A DNA stretch of 64,000 nucleotides, from the IMG/VR virus record IMGVR_UViG_3300042914_003776, positions 53,751 to 117,750 of that record; one strand, given 5' to 3'. The translations under genes were made by a program, and so were the position numbers. The notes under the pieces were generated by a model. It did no database searches and was not told the DNA's origin. It saw only the letters and a program-made list of their open reading frames with translations. Every line of letters begins with the position of its first letter. The stretch's first letter is position 1. Below, piece after piece: positions 17,957 to 26,835 of this stretch. The DNA comes from a virus.

Positions 17957-18743
17957 TTTAAAGACCGGGCGTTTCTCAATATCCGAAATAGGCTATATTA
18001 GGGCGAACGTAGATCGGCAAAGCGTAGACGAGATAGCCGGGCATCTTAACCGGGACCCCATATCGGTCCATAACTGGATCGCTAAAAATGTGGGGTTTTC
18101 ATCGGGCGAAAAAAGGGAGGCTGAAGTCCATCAAGAACTCAAGGGGCGACCATATTATAAGGAACTCGCCAAGCAGTTTTCAGAAGATGAGCTGGCAATG
18201 TTTGAGTTTCATTTTAAAAAGATGTGGGCCCAGTTCAAAGATGACGTTTTCCATACCGAAGAGATGCAAATTATCGACTTGGTAAAATTAGAAATATTAA
18301 TGAACCGCATACTCCGGGGCCAGCAGGAAACAGTAGAAAAGATATACCGGCTTGAGGACGAGCTTCAAGACGCAGAAAGGGCCGACGATAAAGATACGGC
18401 GATGGCTCTGGAAAGACAGATTGCCACGCTCCGGGCATCACAGGAAACGATGTCCCGGGACTTTAAAGATTTGCAGGCCCGTAAATCTGCTTTATATAAA
18501 GATCTAAAGGGTACGCGCGAACAGCGTATTAAGGCGATTGAAGATCATCGCCAGACATTCCCAACTTTAATTACCAAAGTAATGACGGACCCTAAATACC
18601 GGCAGGATATGGCCACTTATATCGAAAAGATGCGGCTGGCTACGGAAAAAGAAAGGGCCCGGTTATCTGAGTTAATTTCCTATGAGGACAATATACCAGA
18701 TAGACCATTGTTAAACTCTGACTCTACAATGAAGGACGAATAA
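17949..18743 (+). CDS. HTH plus coiled-coil protein, candidate small terminase
   Basis: 264 residues; the ATG overlaps the sigma stop. N-terminal HTH: RFSISEIGYIRANVDRQSVD and EIAGHLNRDPISVHNWIAKN (about residues 8-48). Then a long helical region with heptads (about 120-220, VEKIYRLEDELQDAERADDK). DNA-binding N-terminus, oligomerising helices and position upstream of the large terminase fit a small terminase, but no family-specific signature is visible. Confidence 0.6.
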   Translation: MASLKTGRFSISEIGYIRANVDRQSVDEIAGHLNRDPISVHNWIAKNVGFSSGEKREAEVHQELKGRPYYKELAKQFSEDELAMFEFHFKKMWAQFKDDVFHTEEMQIIDLVKLEILMNRILRGQQETVEKIYRLEDELQDAERADDKDTAMALERQIATLRASQETMSRDFKDLQARKSALYKDLKGTREQRIKAIEDHRQTFPTLITKVMTDPKYRQDMATYIEKMRLATEKERARLSELISYEDNIPDRPLLNSDSTMKDE

Positions 18744-18745
18744 AA

Positions 18746-18994
18746 ATGACACCAGAAAATTTTATATATTGGATACAGGGATTTTTTGAAATACAAGACC
18801 CAAAAAATATTACTGAACAACAGGTCCAGATTATTAAAGACCATATAGCACTAGTGCTAAAAAAAGATACGCCGCAATATACGCTAAATTTTATTAAGAG
18901 CGATTCATCAGAAATATATTGCTTAAATCAGAAGCCTCCTCTACCAACAAATCCAGTAAATAACATTGTATTACCATTCGGAGGATCTTGTTAA
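18746..18994 (+). CDS. Conserved small phage protein (82 aa)
   Basis: MTPENFIYWIQGFFEIQDPK, then TEQQVQIIKDHIALVLKK. The opening (TPE.F.YW.QGFFE) followed by Q..IIKDHI is a familiar small phage protein of unknown function. The C-terminus is proline- and glycine-rich. Stop and next start overlap (TAATG). Confidence 0.75.
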   Translation: MTPENFIYWIQGFFEIQDPKNITEQQVQIIKDHIALVLKKDTPQYTLNFIKSDSSEIYCLNQKPPLPTNPVNNIVLPFGGSC

Positions 18995-20070
18995 TGAAAA
19001 CAGCCATAATATACGGCGTCACCGGGCAGGACGGGTTTTATTTAACCCAAGAATTACTAAGGCACAATTATCAAGTAGTTGGTGTTACGCGAAGATCAAG
19101 CACTAATAATACCACTAGATTGACCCCTTTTCTTACCAACAAAAATTTAACGCTTATAGAGGGCGATGTAACCGACTGTTTTTCTATAGCGAATTTAATA
19201 AACAAATATAGGCCCGACGAAATTTATAATCTTGCTGCACAGTCCCATGTGGCAACCTCGTTTGTCCAGCCTTCTTTGACTTGGGATATTACGGCCGGGG
19301 GATGTTTAAATATACTTGAGGCGATACGAAATGTTAGCCCGGGTATTAAGTTTTATCAGGCTTCTTCAAGCGAAATGTTTGGTAAAAATTATACGACCGC
19401 AGCCGATGGTAAAAAGTATCAAAATGAGGACACTCCGATGATGCCACAGTCGCCATATGCTATTGCCAAATTGGCGGCACATCACTTGGTAAGAAACTAC
19501 CGGGACTCCTATGGCACCTTTGCATGCTCTGGTATTCTCTTTAATCATGAGAGCGCTCATAGGGGTGAGAATTTTGTTACCAGAAAGATTACCAAGTGGA
19601 TAGGGGGATTGTGTGCCCTATCAAGAGAAAATAACGATATAGTATTTTATGATGATTATATATTGTGCGGCAATACTAAATATCCAAAGCTAAGACTAGG
19701 CAACCTAGAGGCTAAAAGAGACTGGGGACATGCAAAAGATTACTGCCGGGCCATGTATTTAATGCTACAACAAGATACCCCGGACGATTATGTTGTTTCT
19801 ACCCAAGAAACCCACAGTGTTAAAGAGTTTTTAGATACGGCCTTTAAGGTGGCTCATTTGGGCGATTATAATAATTATATTGTTATAGATCCCGCTTTTT
19901 ATAGACCAGCCGAGGTTGATTACTTATTGGGAGATTCTACTAAAGCTAGAACAGTTTTAAAGTGGACCCCTGAATATGATTTTGCTTCTTTAGTAGAAGA
20001 AATGGTGGAGCACGATATACATGAGGCAGAGAAGACAAGATTCGGAATTGCGCAAGTCAGTTCTCGTTAG
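18994..20070 (+). CDS. gmd: GDP-mannose 4,6-dehydratase
   Basis: 358 residues, usual for the family. NAD(P) site YGVTGQDG (residues 7-14); NLAAQSHVATSFVQP; active-site SSSEMFG and YAIAK (Tyr-x3-Lys); then HESAHRGENFVTRKIT and RDWGHAKDYCRAM, all diagnostic. It converts GDP-mannose to GDP-4-keto-6-deoxymannose, precursor of GDP-fucose, -rhamnose or -perosamine. I start at ATG 18994 (GGAGG nine bases before); a TTG at 18988 is too close to it. No other sugar-nucleotide gene is in the window, so product use (virion or host surface glycans) is inferred. Confidence 0.93.
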   Translation: MKTAIIYGVTGQDGFYLTQELLRHNYQVVGVTRRSSTNNTTRLTPFLTNKNLTLIEGDVTDCFSIANLINKYRPDEIYNLAAQSHVATSFVQPSLTWDITAGGCLNILEAIRNVSPGIKFYQASSSEMFGKNYTTAADGKKYQNEDTPMMPQSPYAIAKLAAHHLVRNYRDSYGTFACSGILFNHESAHRGENFVTRKITKWIGGLCALSRENNDIVFYDDYILCGNTKYPKLRLGNLEAKRDWGHAKDYCRAMYLMLQQDTPDDYVVSTQETHSVKEFLDTAFKVAHLGDYNNYIVIDPAFYRPAEVDYLLGDSTKARTVLKWTPEYDFASLVEEMVEHDIHEAEKTRFGIAQVSSR

Positions 20071-20272
20071 AGATAAACATACGTGCCAGCTTTGTTTTAA
20101 AAAGAAAAGGGCCCGGTATTTACAGGTGCACCATATCAGGATGTGGTCTAGGTCGGCCCATTTAAGATTTGAGCCGGGCAACTGTATTACGTTATGTATT
20201 CCTTGCCATAAATCAATTAGGGGCAAAGAACATCATTACGAAAGTTATTTTATGAGGATTATTAATGAGTGA
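20021..20272 (+). CDS. Small HNH endonuclease (83 aa)
   Basis: VLVRDKHTCQLCFKKKRARY then LQVHHIRMWSRSAHLRFEPG and NCITLCIPCHKSIRG: cysteine pairs CQLC and CIPC with the HH of the HNH core and a C-terminal H of CHK. It starts within the last 50 bases of gmd. HNH proteins next to the large terminase in many phages take part in genome packaging; this one lies two genes upstream, so that role is possible but unproven. Confidence 0.85.
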   Translation: MRQRRQDSELRKSVLVRDKHTCQLCFKKKRARYLQVHHIRMWSRSAHLRFEPGNCITLCIPCHKSIRGKEHHYESYFMRIINE

Positions 20273-20759
20273 ATATATAATATTGAGAGACACTAGAGAA
20301 AAACAAGGCTGGGATTTTCCCCGGGACAATTTGTGTCTGGGAGTTGAGGATGTTGCCCTAAAGACCGGGGACTACACTATGAAAGGATATGAAAACGTAA
20401 TTTGTATAGAGCGTAAAAAGGAAGTATCCGAAATAGCTGGAAATATTGGTAAATATAAAAAAAGATTTGAGGCCGAACTACAGAGACTCACAGCCTTTAG
20501 ATATTCATATATTATTTGTGAATTTAGTTTACAGGACATAATAGATTATCCAAAGTTTTCACATATACCACAAAAGAGAAGACAGAACATAGTTATTACC
20601 GGAAAGTATGTCCTAAAATGCCTAATAGAATATCAGCTAAAATATGGCGTACATGTTATGTTTTGCGAAAATCCTGAAAACGCCGCCCATTTTGCCCGGA
20701 GCCTTATGAAAAGAATACATGAAATGCTAGAGAAAGAAAATGATCTCAATAGAAAATAA
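20265..20759 (+). CDS. ERCC4-type nuclease (164 aa)
   Basis: ILRDTREKQGWDF (residues 6-18), KTGDYTMKGYENVICIERKK (33-52): the D..(T)RE..GDY..ERK active site of the XPF/ERCC4 family. A 100-residue helical remainder follows (YSYIICEFSLQDII, HIPQKRRQNIVITGK). Overlaps both neighbours by 8 and 20 bases, so it is in one operon with HNH and terminase. Likely a structure-specific nuclease in recombination, repair or packaging. Confidence 0.85.
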   Translation: MSEYIILRDTREKQGWDFPRDNLCLGVEDVALKTGDYTMKGYENVICIERKKEVSEIAGNIGKYKKRFEAELQRLTAFRYSYIICEFSLQDIIDYPKFSHIPQKRRQNIVITGKYVLKCLIEYQLKYGVHVMFCENPENAAHFARSLMKRIHEMLEKENDLNRK

Positions 20760-22722
20760 ACTAAAAGATGCTTGGCTAAACATAGAAGTTAATGAAAACG
20801 ATCTATTTAATCCTTTATCTATATTAGACGAAGTAGAAGACGTTGAGCAATATATAGAGCGCATAACTTGGTTAATGGCCCAGCCCGAGTATTTTTCTTT
20901 TATTACAAAATATGTATTAAATCTTGAGCTTGCCCCTTTCCAGTATGTCGTTTTACAGGAAATGTGGAATAAAAAATTTCCAATGCTCATCGGTAGCCGT
21001 GGTATGTCTAAGTCTTTTACTATGGCTGTATACTGTATATTAAGATGCTTGCTTATGCCACGTAGAAAAATTATCGTGGTCGGTGCGGCTTTCCGCCAGT
21101 CCAAAGTTATTTTCGAATATATGGAAACGATTTGGAAGAATGCTCCGATATTAAGGGATTTGTGTGATAAAGATAGCGGGCCTTCTAGAGACATAGATAG
21201 GTGCGTTCTTAGGATTAACGGTGGAACTATTACCTGCCTACCTCTGGGCAATGGCGAAAAAATTAGAGGTCAGCGCGCTAACGACATTATAGCCGACGAA
21301 TTTGCTTCTATACCGAGAGATATTTTTGAAAACGTTGTAGCGGGTTTTGCGTCAGTTTCAGCTTCGCCAATAGAAAATATTAAGCTAAAAGCATCAAGGA
21401 AAAAGGCCAAAGAGCTTGGTGTTGTGTGGGAAGACCATTTAGAGGATGCTGGAACTATACATGCCACAAACCAGATTATATTATCAGGTACAGCATACTA
21501 TGAATTTAATCACTTTGCCCAATACTGGAAAAAATATAAAAGCATTGTAGAGACCAAGGGCAACTATAAAAAACTAACAGAAGTATTAGGCTCTCCACCA
21601 AGCCCAGATTTTAATTGGGCAGATTATACAATACTAAGAATACCAGTTAATTATTTGCCGGAAGGATTCATGGATGAAGCTCAGATAGAGCGAGCTAGGG
21701 CCACTGTTCACTCCGGCATCTTTCAGATGGAATATGGCTCAGTATTTACCTCAGACTCTCAGGGCTTCTTTAAACGCAGCTTGATTGAGTCTTGTTGCGT
21801 GTCAAACGATAATCCTATTAAGCTACCAAGCGGAGACGTTTTCTTTGAGCCACTGCTTACGGGCAGTCAGCAGAAACAATATGTTTATGGAGTTGACCCA
21901 GCTTCGGAAGTGGATAATTTTAGCATAGTCGTATTAGAAATAAATGACGATCATAGAAGAATAGTTCATTGCTGGACTACTAATAGGCAAGAGCACAAAA
22001 ATAGGGTCAAGTCTGGGCTAGCAGAAGAGGATGATTTTTATTCTTATTGTGCTAGAAAAATACGTAATCTAATGAAGATATTTCCCTGTAGAGAAATCGC
22101 TATGGACTCTCAGGGTGGCGGTATAGCGGTCATGGAAGCACTGCACGACAAAGATAAGATCAGGGACGGAGAACTACCGATATGGCCGACAATAGATGCA
22201 GAAAGCCCAAAGGATACAGACGACAATCCGGGCCTACATATATTAAAAATGTGCAACTTTGCTAAAGCAGACTGGCTTAGCGAAGCTAACCACGGTCTGC
22301 GTAAAGACATGGAGGACAAAGTCCTTCTTTTCCCATATTTTGATGCTGTTAGCTTGGGCCTATCATCAGAATTAGATAATTTAGAGAATCGGCTTTATGA
22401 TACAAGAGAAGATTGTATTTTAGAAATAGAAGAACTTAAAAATGAATTATCTATGATTGTAATCAGCCAAACACAAAGCGGCAGAGAACGATGGGATACG
22501 CCTGAAACTAAAATAGGTATAAATAAAAAACTTAAACTAAGAAAAGATAGATATTCTTCTTTACTAATGGCCAATATGTCGGCTAGATCTAAGCCCTCTG
22601 TTAATGTGATAGAGTCTTATACATGCATAGGCGGATTTGCTCAATCTTATAATTCTAATGATTCTGATGATAGCGATGAAGACCTATATTATGGACCCCA
22701 GTGGTGGTCGCCAGAATACTAA
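20740..22722 (+). CDS. terL: Terminase large subunit
   Basis: 660 residues. ATPase: Walker A-like GSRGMSKS (about 85-92), Walker B IIADEFA (about 183-189), C-motif region IILSGTAYYEF. Nuclease: VYGVDPASEVDNFSIVVLEI (D near 386) and EIAMDSQGGGIAVMEAL (D near 456). A charged coiled C-terminal extension (LENRLYDTREDCILEIEELK) follows. Pumps and cuts phage DNA at the portal. Overlaps the ERCC4 gene by 20 bases. Confidence 0.93.
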   Translation: MISIENKLKDAWLNIEVNENDLFNPLSILDEVEDVEQYIERITWLMAQPEYFSFITKYVLNLELAPFQYVVLQEMWNKKFPMLIGSRGMSKSFTMAVYCILRCLLMPRRKIIVVGAAFRQSKVIFEYMETIWKNAPILRDLCDKDSGPSRDIDRCVLRINGGTITCLPLGNGEKIRGQRANDIIADEFASIPRDIFENVVAGFASVSASPIENIKLKASRKKAKELGVVWEDHLEDAGTIHATNQIILSGTAYYEFNHFAQYWKKYKSIVETKGNYKKLTEVLGSPPSPDFNWADYTILRIPVNYLPEGFMDEAQIERARATVHSGIFQMEYGSVFTSDSQGFFKRSLIESCCVSNDNPIKLPSGDVFFEPLLTGSQQKQYVYGVDPASEVDNFSIVVLEINDDHRRIVHCWTTNRQEHKNRVKSGLAEEDDFYSYCARKIRNLMKIFPCREIAMDSQGGGIAVMEALHDKDKIRDGELPIWPTIDAESPKDTDDNPGLHILKMCNFAKADWLSEANHGLRKDMEDKVLLFPYFDAVSLGLSSELDNLENRLYDTREDCILEIEELKNELSMIVISQTQSGRERWDTPETKIGINKKLKLRKDRYSSLLMANMSARSKPSVNVIESYTCIGGFAQSYNSNDSDDSDEDLYYGPQWWSPEY

Positions 22723-22723
22723 T

Positions 22724-22740
22724 TCTGTGTATAGAATTAT
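22724..22740 (+). promoter_or_regulatory. Late-type promoter motif
   Basis: TCTGTGTATAGAATTATG just after the terminase stop and 45 bases before the portal start. Confidence 0.4.
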
Positions 22741-22783
22741 GTAATGGTATTACTAATTCAATTACAGGGGTTTTAATCAAATT

Positions 22784-24826
22784 ATGAATAAGTCACCAGA
22801 AGATCAAGAGTTTTTTAGAAGTTATGGCTCCAAAGAAATTGTTGATGCTTATGGCTCAGTAGAAAGAGCAACGGCCTATAGAGACAGAACATTTATTGAT
22901 GTTGAGCCAAGTCGCTCCGTTAGGCCCGGATTTAATAAATCTGATTATTATTCCTTTAGATCATCAGAAATTATACCTTCTCAACAAAAGAAGATCATGA
23001 AGCAGTCGATGGATGCTTATGATAGAGTTGGTATTGTAAGAAATGTAATCGACCTCATGGGAGATTTTGCGTGTCAGGGCATTACTCTTGTTCACGAAAA
23101 TAAAACAATAGAAAAATTTTATAGAAGATGGTTTTCCGAAGTAAATGGTATAGAAAGATCAGAAAGATTTTGCAATTATCTATTTCGTCACGGAAACCCA
23201 ATAGTTAGACGATCCACAGCTAAAATTTCTGCTAAAAAAGAAAAAGAACTGAGAGCTTCAGCCGCCGAAGATATTTACCCGGAAGAAGTAGATGTAAAAA
23301 AGCGAGAGATTCCGTGGAGATATGAATTCTTAAATCCTACAGCCTGTGACTTTAAGAAGACCGGGGTAGGCCAATATAAGCTTGTAATGAATCTAAGCTC
23401 AAGCACCGTCCAAGATCTAAAACGACAAAACAATGTTTATGTTTTATCTGATAACTTGCGTAAGAATATTGAAGCAGGGCAAAACTATATCGATTTAGAT
23501 ACAAACTCTGTCTCTATATATCATTACAAAAAAGACGATTGGCTATTATGGGCTAATCCTATGATTTACGCAATTCTAGATGATATTTTCATGCTAGAAA
23601 AAATGAAGCTTGCAGATTTGGCGGCTCTAGACGGGGCTATTTCTAATATTCGCCTTTGGACTCTGGGAGACCTAGAACACAAGATTGCTCCAAAGAAAGC
23701 TATATTAAATAAACTAAGAGATATATTAGCCAGCAATGTCGGTGGCGGTACTATGGATCTTGTATGGGGCCCCGAACTTAAATTTACCGAAAGCAACTCC
23801 CAGATTTATAAATTCTTGGGCTCTGAAAAATACCAACCTGTTCTTACCTCAATTTATGCCGGGCTCGGCATACCCCCAACACTCACCGGGGCGTCTGGGT
23901 CTAGCGGCGGATATACCAATAATTATGTTTCTCTTAAAACATTAATTGAAAGATTAGAATACGGCAGATCTGTATTATTAACCTTCTGGCAGAAGGAGCT
24001 AGAAATAATAAGAAAAGCTATGGGCTTTAAAAAAGCGGCCCAGATTCACTTTGATTCTATTATTTTATCAGACGAAGCATCCATGAAGAAACTAATGATC
24101 GATCTGGCTGACAGAAACATCATTAGCAATGAAACATTGCTTGAACGAATGAGAGAAATGCCAGAAATAGAAAAAATCCGTGTCAAGCGGGAAGAGAAGG
24201 CTAGAAATGAAAATAATGATATGCCAGATAAGGCTAGTCCATTTCATAGTCCACAGCACGCTAAAAAGATTGCTGAAATATCTGCTCAGAGGGGCGCACT
24301 AGATAAGCCTTATTATGACAAGTTAGAGATTCCATATAAGGAGCCGACAGTGCCTCAAGGTGGCGGCGGTCTTGGTAATCCTGCAAAACCAAAGGATAAC
24401 CCATCTCCATCTGGTGGTCGCCCCCTGAACAGTAAAGACACAACCAAAAGAGCTACTAAGGTTGTTCAGCCAAGAAGCAAGGCCGACATTGCTATGTGGG
24501 CTGTTTCTGCACAAAAACAAATAGCCGATATCTTAAATCCTTTTATCTTAAAACATTTTGATAAGAAAAATTTAAGGGCTATGACCAATGAAGAAACACG
24601 CCAATATGAAAACCTTAAATTGTCAGTTTTAGCCAATATTGAGCCTTTTACCAAGATAGGCCCGGAAAATGTTTATGAGGCTATTAATCTAAATAAAACT
24701 TATTCTAAAGAGTTTTCAGACATGGTAAAAACAAAGGTAGAAGAGTTTATTTCTGATAATAATGAAAAGCCAAGCTTTGAACAAATGAAGCATATTTATG
24801 CTAATTGTTATGCCGAATTAACTTAA
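22784..24826 (+). CDS. Portal protein
   Basis: 680 residues. DRVGIVRNVIDLMGDFACQG and the clip/wing segment; RSERFCNYLFRHGNPIVRR; then the portal signature LTSIYAGLGIPPTLTGASG, GGYTNNYVSLKTLIERLEYG and FWQKELEIIRKAMGF. The last 200 residues are low-complexity (PTVPQGGGGLGNPAKPKDN) plus a helical end. Forms the dodecameric ring between head and tail and follows the terminase as usual. Confidence 0.9.
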   Translation: MNKSPEDQEFFRSYGSKEIVDAYGSVERATAYRDRTFIDVEPSRSVRPGFNKSDYYSFRSSEIIPSQQKKIMKQSMDAYDRVGIVRNVIDLMGDFACQGITLVHENKTIEKFYRRWFSEVNGIERSERFCNYLFRHGNPIVRRSTAKISAKKEKELRASAAEDIYPEEVDVKKREIPWRYEFLNPTACDFKKTGVGQYKLVMNLSSSTVQDLKRQNNVYVLSDNLRKNIEAGQNYIDLDTNSVSIYHYKKDDWLLWANPMIYAILDDIFMLEKMKLADLAALDGAISNIRLWTLGDLEHKIAPKKAILNKLRDILASNVGGGTMDLVWGPELKFTESNSQIYKFLGSEKYQPVLTSIYAGLGIPPTLTGASGSSGGYTNNYVSLKTLIERLEYGRSVLLTFWQKELEIIRKAMGFKKAAQIHFDSIILSDEASMKKLMIDLADRNIISNETLLERMREMPEIEKIRVKREEKARNENNDMPDKASPFHSPQHAKKIAEISAQRGALDKPYYDKLEIPYKEPTVPQGGGGLGNPAKPKDNPSPSGGRPLNSKDTTKRATKVVQPRSKADIAMWAVSAQKQIADILNPFILKHFDKKNLRAMTNEETRQYENLKLSVLANIEPFTKIGPENVYEAINLNKTYSKEFSDMVKTKVEEFISDNNEKPSFEQMKHIYANCYAELT

Positions 24827-24833
24827 AAATAAA

Positions 24834-24848
24834 TTTTTTGTGTATTAA
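24834..24848 (+). promoter_or_regulatory. Late-type promoter motif
   Basis: TTTTTTGTGTATTAAG, 36 bases before the protease gene. Confidence 0.4.
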
Positions 24849-24884
24849 GAAACGTATACATTTATTAAAACTATGAGGTTAAAA

Positions 24885-26309
24885 ATGGAAATTTTTCAAA
24901 AAGAGATAGAAGACGGTTTGGCTCAAGCTATAGCTTCGCAGTCGTCCGTTGCTTATTTATCTCCGGCAGTCAGTGCCAAAAAAAGCTTCCATTTAAATGA
25001 AAGGTCCGTTGCTCACATTGTTAAAGCCGCCGAGCTTGATAATGAGAACCAAATGGACCTTTTTTATTTAACATCTGTTCTTGTCAGCACCGGCTGGAAT
25101 AAAAACGACGACATATTTCTAGCAGAAGAAATGTGGGCGGCTCGAAAAACCCCGGAAGACAAACAGTTTAATTATATGCACAATGAAAAGGATATCATCG
25201 GCCATATTACGGGTAATTATGTTGTTGATTATATGGGCGACTTAATACCAGACGATATGGATCTAGCAGATATTCCTGCCGATTTTAATATTATCACTAA
25301 TGCTGTTATTTATAAGACTTGGAGTGATAAAGAACTTAGAGACAGAATGAGAACCATCATTGAAGAAATTGAGCAAGGTGGTAAATGGCATGTTTCTATG
25401 GAGTGCCTGTTTCCAAGATTCGACTACGCCCTACAAGATAGTAAGGGCAGTATGAAACTGGTTAACCGGGAAGAGTCAACAGCATATTTAACAAAACACC
25501 TAAGAGCCTACGGGGGTTCCGGTGAATACGACGGTTATAAGCTTGGACGGGTTTTGCGCAATTTATCGTTTTCAGGTAAAGGCTTGGTAACAAAACCCGC
25601 TAATCCTCGCAGCGTTATATTAAATGAAAAATCTGTTTCTGAAAATATTAAGGAGAAACAAATGGATATTGAAGAACTGAAGGCCAAACTAGCTAAAGCT
25701 GAACTTGAGCTAGCAGAAGCCGCAAAGATGAACGAAGAAATGAAAAAGAAAATGGAGCAAAAGAAAGACGAAGAAAGCAAAGCTACTCTAGCCCAGCTAG
25801 AAGAATACAAAACAGCTATTGCTGAAAAAGATCAAACTTTGGCTTCATTGCAAGAGCAAATCAGCAAGCTATCGCAAGAGCTTACAGACACCAAGGCATC
25901 TTTTGATGCTCTAAGGACTGAAAAAGAAGCTACTGAAGCTAAGTATCAAGATATGCAAAAGAAAATGAAAATGGAAAAGAGAAAGGCTCAGTTGGCGGAA
26001 GCTGGCGTTGAAGAGTCTGATCTAGAAGAAACCTTGGCTTCAGTTGAAGCTTTGGATGACGTAGGCTTCGATAAAATCGTAGCTATGATGAAAAAGAAAA
26101 TGGCAAAAGAAAAAATGAAAGAAGTTCCTGCTAAGGCTAGCGAGTCTGCTGCGGAAGACATTTTGGATGATGCCGTTGAAAGCAATAAAACTGTTGCGTC
26201 TGTTATCAACGAAACCGAAGATGATGACGCTTCTCAAAAACTAAGATCATCTGCTGCTGAGTGGCTAGGCGGTTGCTTTTCTACTCTTGGCAAAAAAACT
26301 AAAAAGTAA
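24885..26309 (+). CDS. Prohead protease-scaffold fusion (474 aa)
   Basis: N-terminal about 250 residues resemble phage prohead proteases: FYLTSVLVSTGWNKNDDIF, YMHNEKDIIGHITGNYV (candidate catalytic His), GGKWHVSMECLFPRFDYA (candidate Ser in VSME) and FSGKGLVTKPANP. The C-terminal about 215 residues are a Lys/Glu-rich coiled coil typical of scaffolds (ELKAKLAKAELELAEAAKMN). Start at 24885 has GAGGT; an earlier ATG at 24873 lacks a site. The coiled half also has its own ribosome site (see 25662). Confidence 0.8.
   Translation: MEIFQKEIEDGLAQAIASQSSVAYLSPAVSAKKSFHLNERSVAHIVKAAELDNENQMDLFYLTSVLVSTGWNKNDDIFLAEEMWAARKTPEDKQFNYMHNEKDIIGHITGNYVVDYMGDLIPDDMDLADIPADFNIITNAVIYKTWSDKELRDRMRTIIEEIEQGGKWHVSMECLFPRFDYALQDSKGSMKLVNREESTAYLTKHLRAYGGSGEYDGYKLGRVLRNLSFSGKGLVTKPANPRSVILNEKSVSENIKEKQMDIEELKAKLAKAELELAEAAKMNEEMKKKMEQKKDEESKATLAQLEEYKTAIAEKDQTLASLQEQISKLSQELTDTKASFDALRTEKEATEAKYQDMQKKMKMEKRKAQLAEAGVEESDLEETLASVEALDDVGFDKIVAMMKKKMAKEKMKEVPAKASESAAEDILDDAVESNKTVASVINETEDDDASQKLRSSAAEWLGGCFSTLGKKTKK
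25662..26309 (+). CDS. Nested scaffold protein (internal start, 215 aa)
   Basis: In-frame ATG at 25662 with AAGGAG seven bases upstream, exactly at the border between protease-like and coiled-coil domains. Product starts MDIEELKAKLAKAELELAEA. The arrangement is like lambda C/Nu3, where the scaffold is made from an internal start in the protease gene. Confidence 0.65.
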   Translation: MDIEELKAKLAKAELELAEAAKMNEEMKKKMEQKKDEESKATLAQLEEYKTAIAEKDQTLASLQEQISKLSQELTDTKASFDALRTEKEATEAKYQDMQKKMKMEKRKAQLAEAGVEESDLEETLASVEALDDVGFDKIVAMMKKKMAKEKMKEVPAKASESAAEDILDDAVESNKTVASVINETEDDDASQKLRSSAAEWLGGCFSTLGKKTKK

Positions 26310-26327
26310 TAAATAGGAGATATAAAT

Positions 26328-26807
26328 ATGGCTCTAAAAGGCGATAGATACGAACTACAAACCGACATTTCTTTCTTCATGAATGAAGTTGCCGAGCGAG
26401 GCGGTATGGCCGTGTTAAGTACTGGTGGTTCCGGTGCTGCTATGGATCAAAGCCAAGCTTTGGTTACATATGCTTCAACTGGTTCTGGTAAAGTTCCTGT
26501 TGGTATTTTGCTAAACGATATGGTCAATATTGACCTAACTCGTCAGCACATTAATTGGTACAAGAACGAAGTACAGAAGGGCGGCAAGGTAACTTTGCTA
26601 CGCAAAGGCTATGTTGTTACCAACAGAATTCAGGGCGCTGCTCCTGCTGCTGGTAATGCAGTTTATGTTGCTCATAGCGGAAACCTATCAGCAACAGACC
26701 TTGTTGGTCAAGGTACTTCGCTCGTAGTTGGTACTTGGATGTCAAGCCCAGACCAAGATGGTTACGCTAAGGTTGAAATCAATCTTCCTGTAACCCGTAG
26801 ACAATAA
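26328..26807 (+). CDS. Head decoration / capsid accessory protein
   Basis: 159 residues between scaffold and capsid genes. MALKGDRYELQTDISFFMNE, then GGMAVLSTGGSGAAMD, VPVGILLNDMVNIDLTRQHI and KVTLLRKGYVVTNRI with an AAGNAVYVAHSG turn. This layout (short N-arm, VGILLNDV, strong beta content) matches phage decoration proteins often called head fibre or capsid cement. TAGGAG precedes the ATG. Confidence 0.78.
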   Translation: MALKGDRYELQTDISFFMNEVAERGGMAVLSTGGSGAAMDQSQALVTYASTGSGKVPVGILLNDMVNIDLTRQHINWYKNEVQKGGKVTLLRKGYVVTNRIQGAAPAAGNAVYVAHSGNLSATDLVGQGTSLVVGTWMSSPDQDGYAKVEINLPVTRRQ

Positions 26808-26835
26808 TTATAAAATATAAATAGGAGAATATAAC

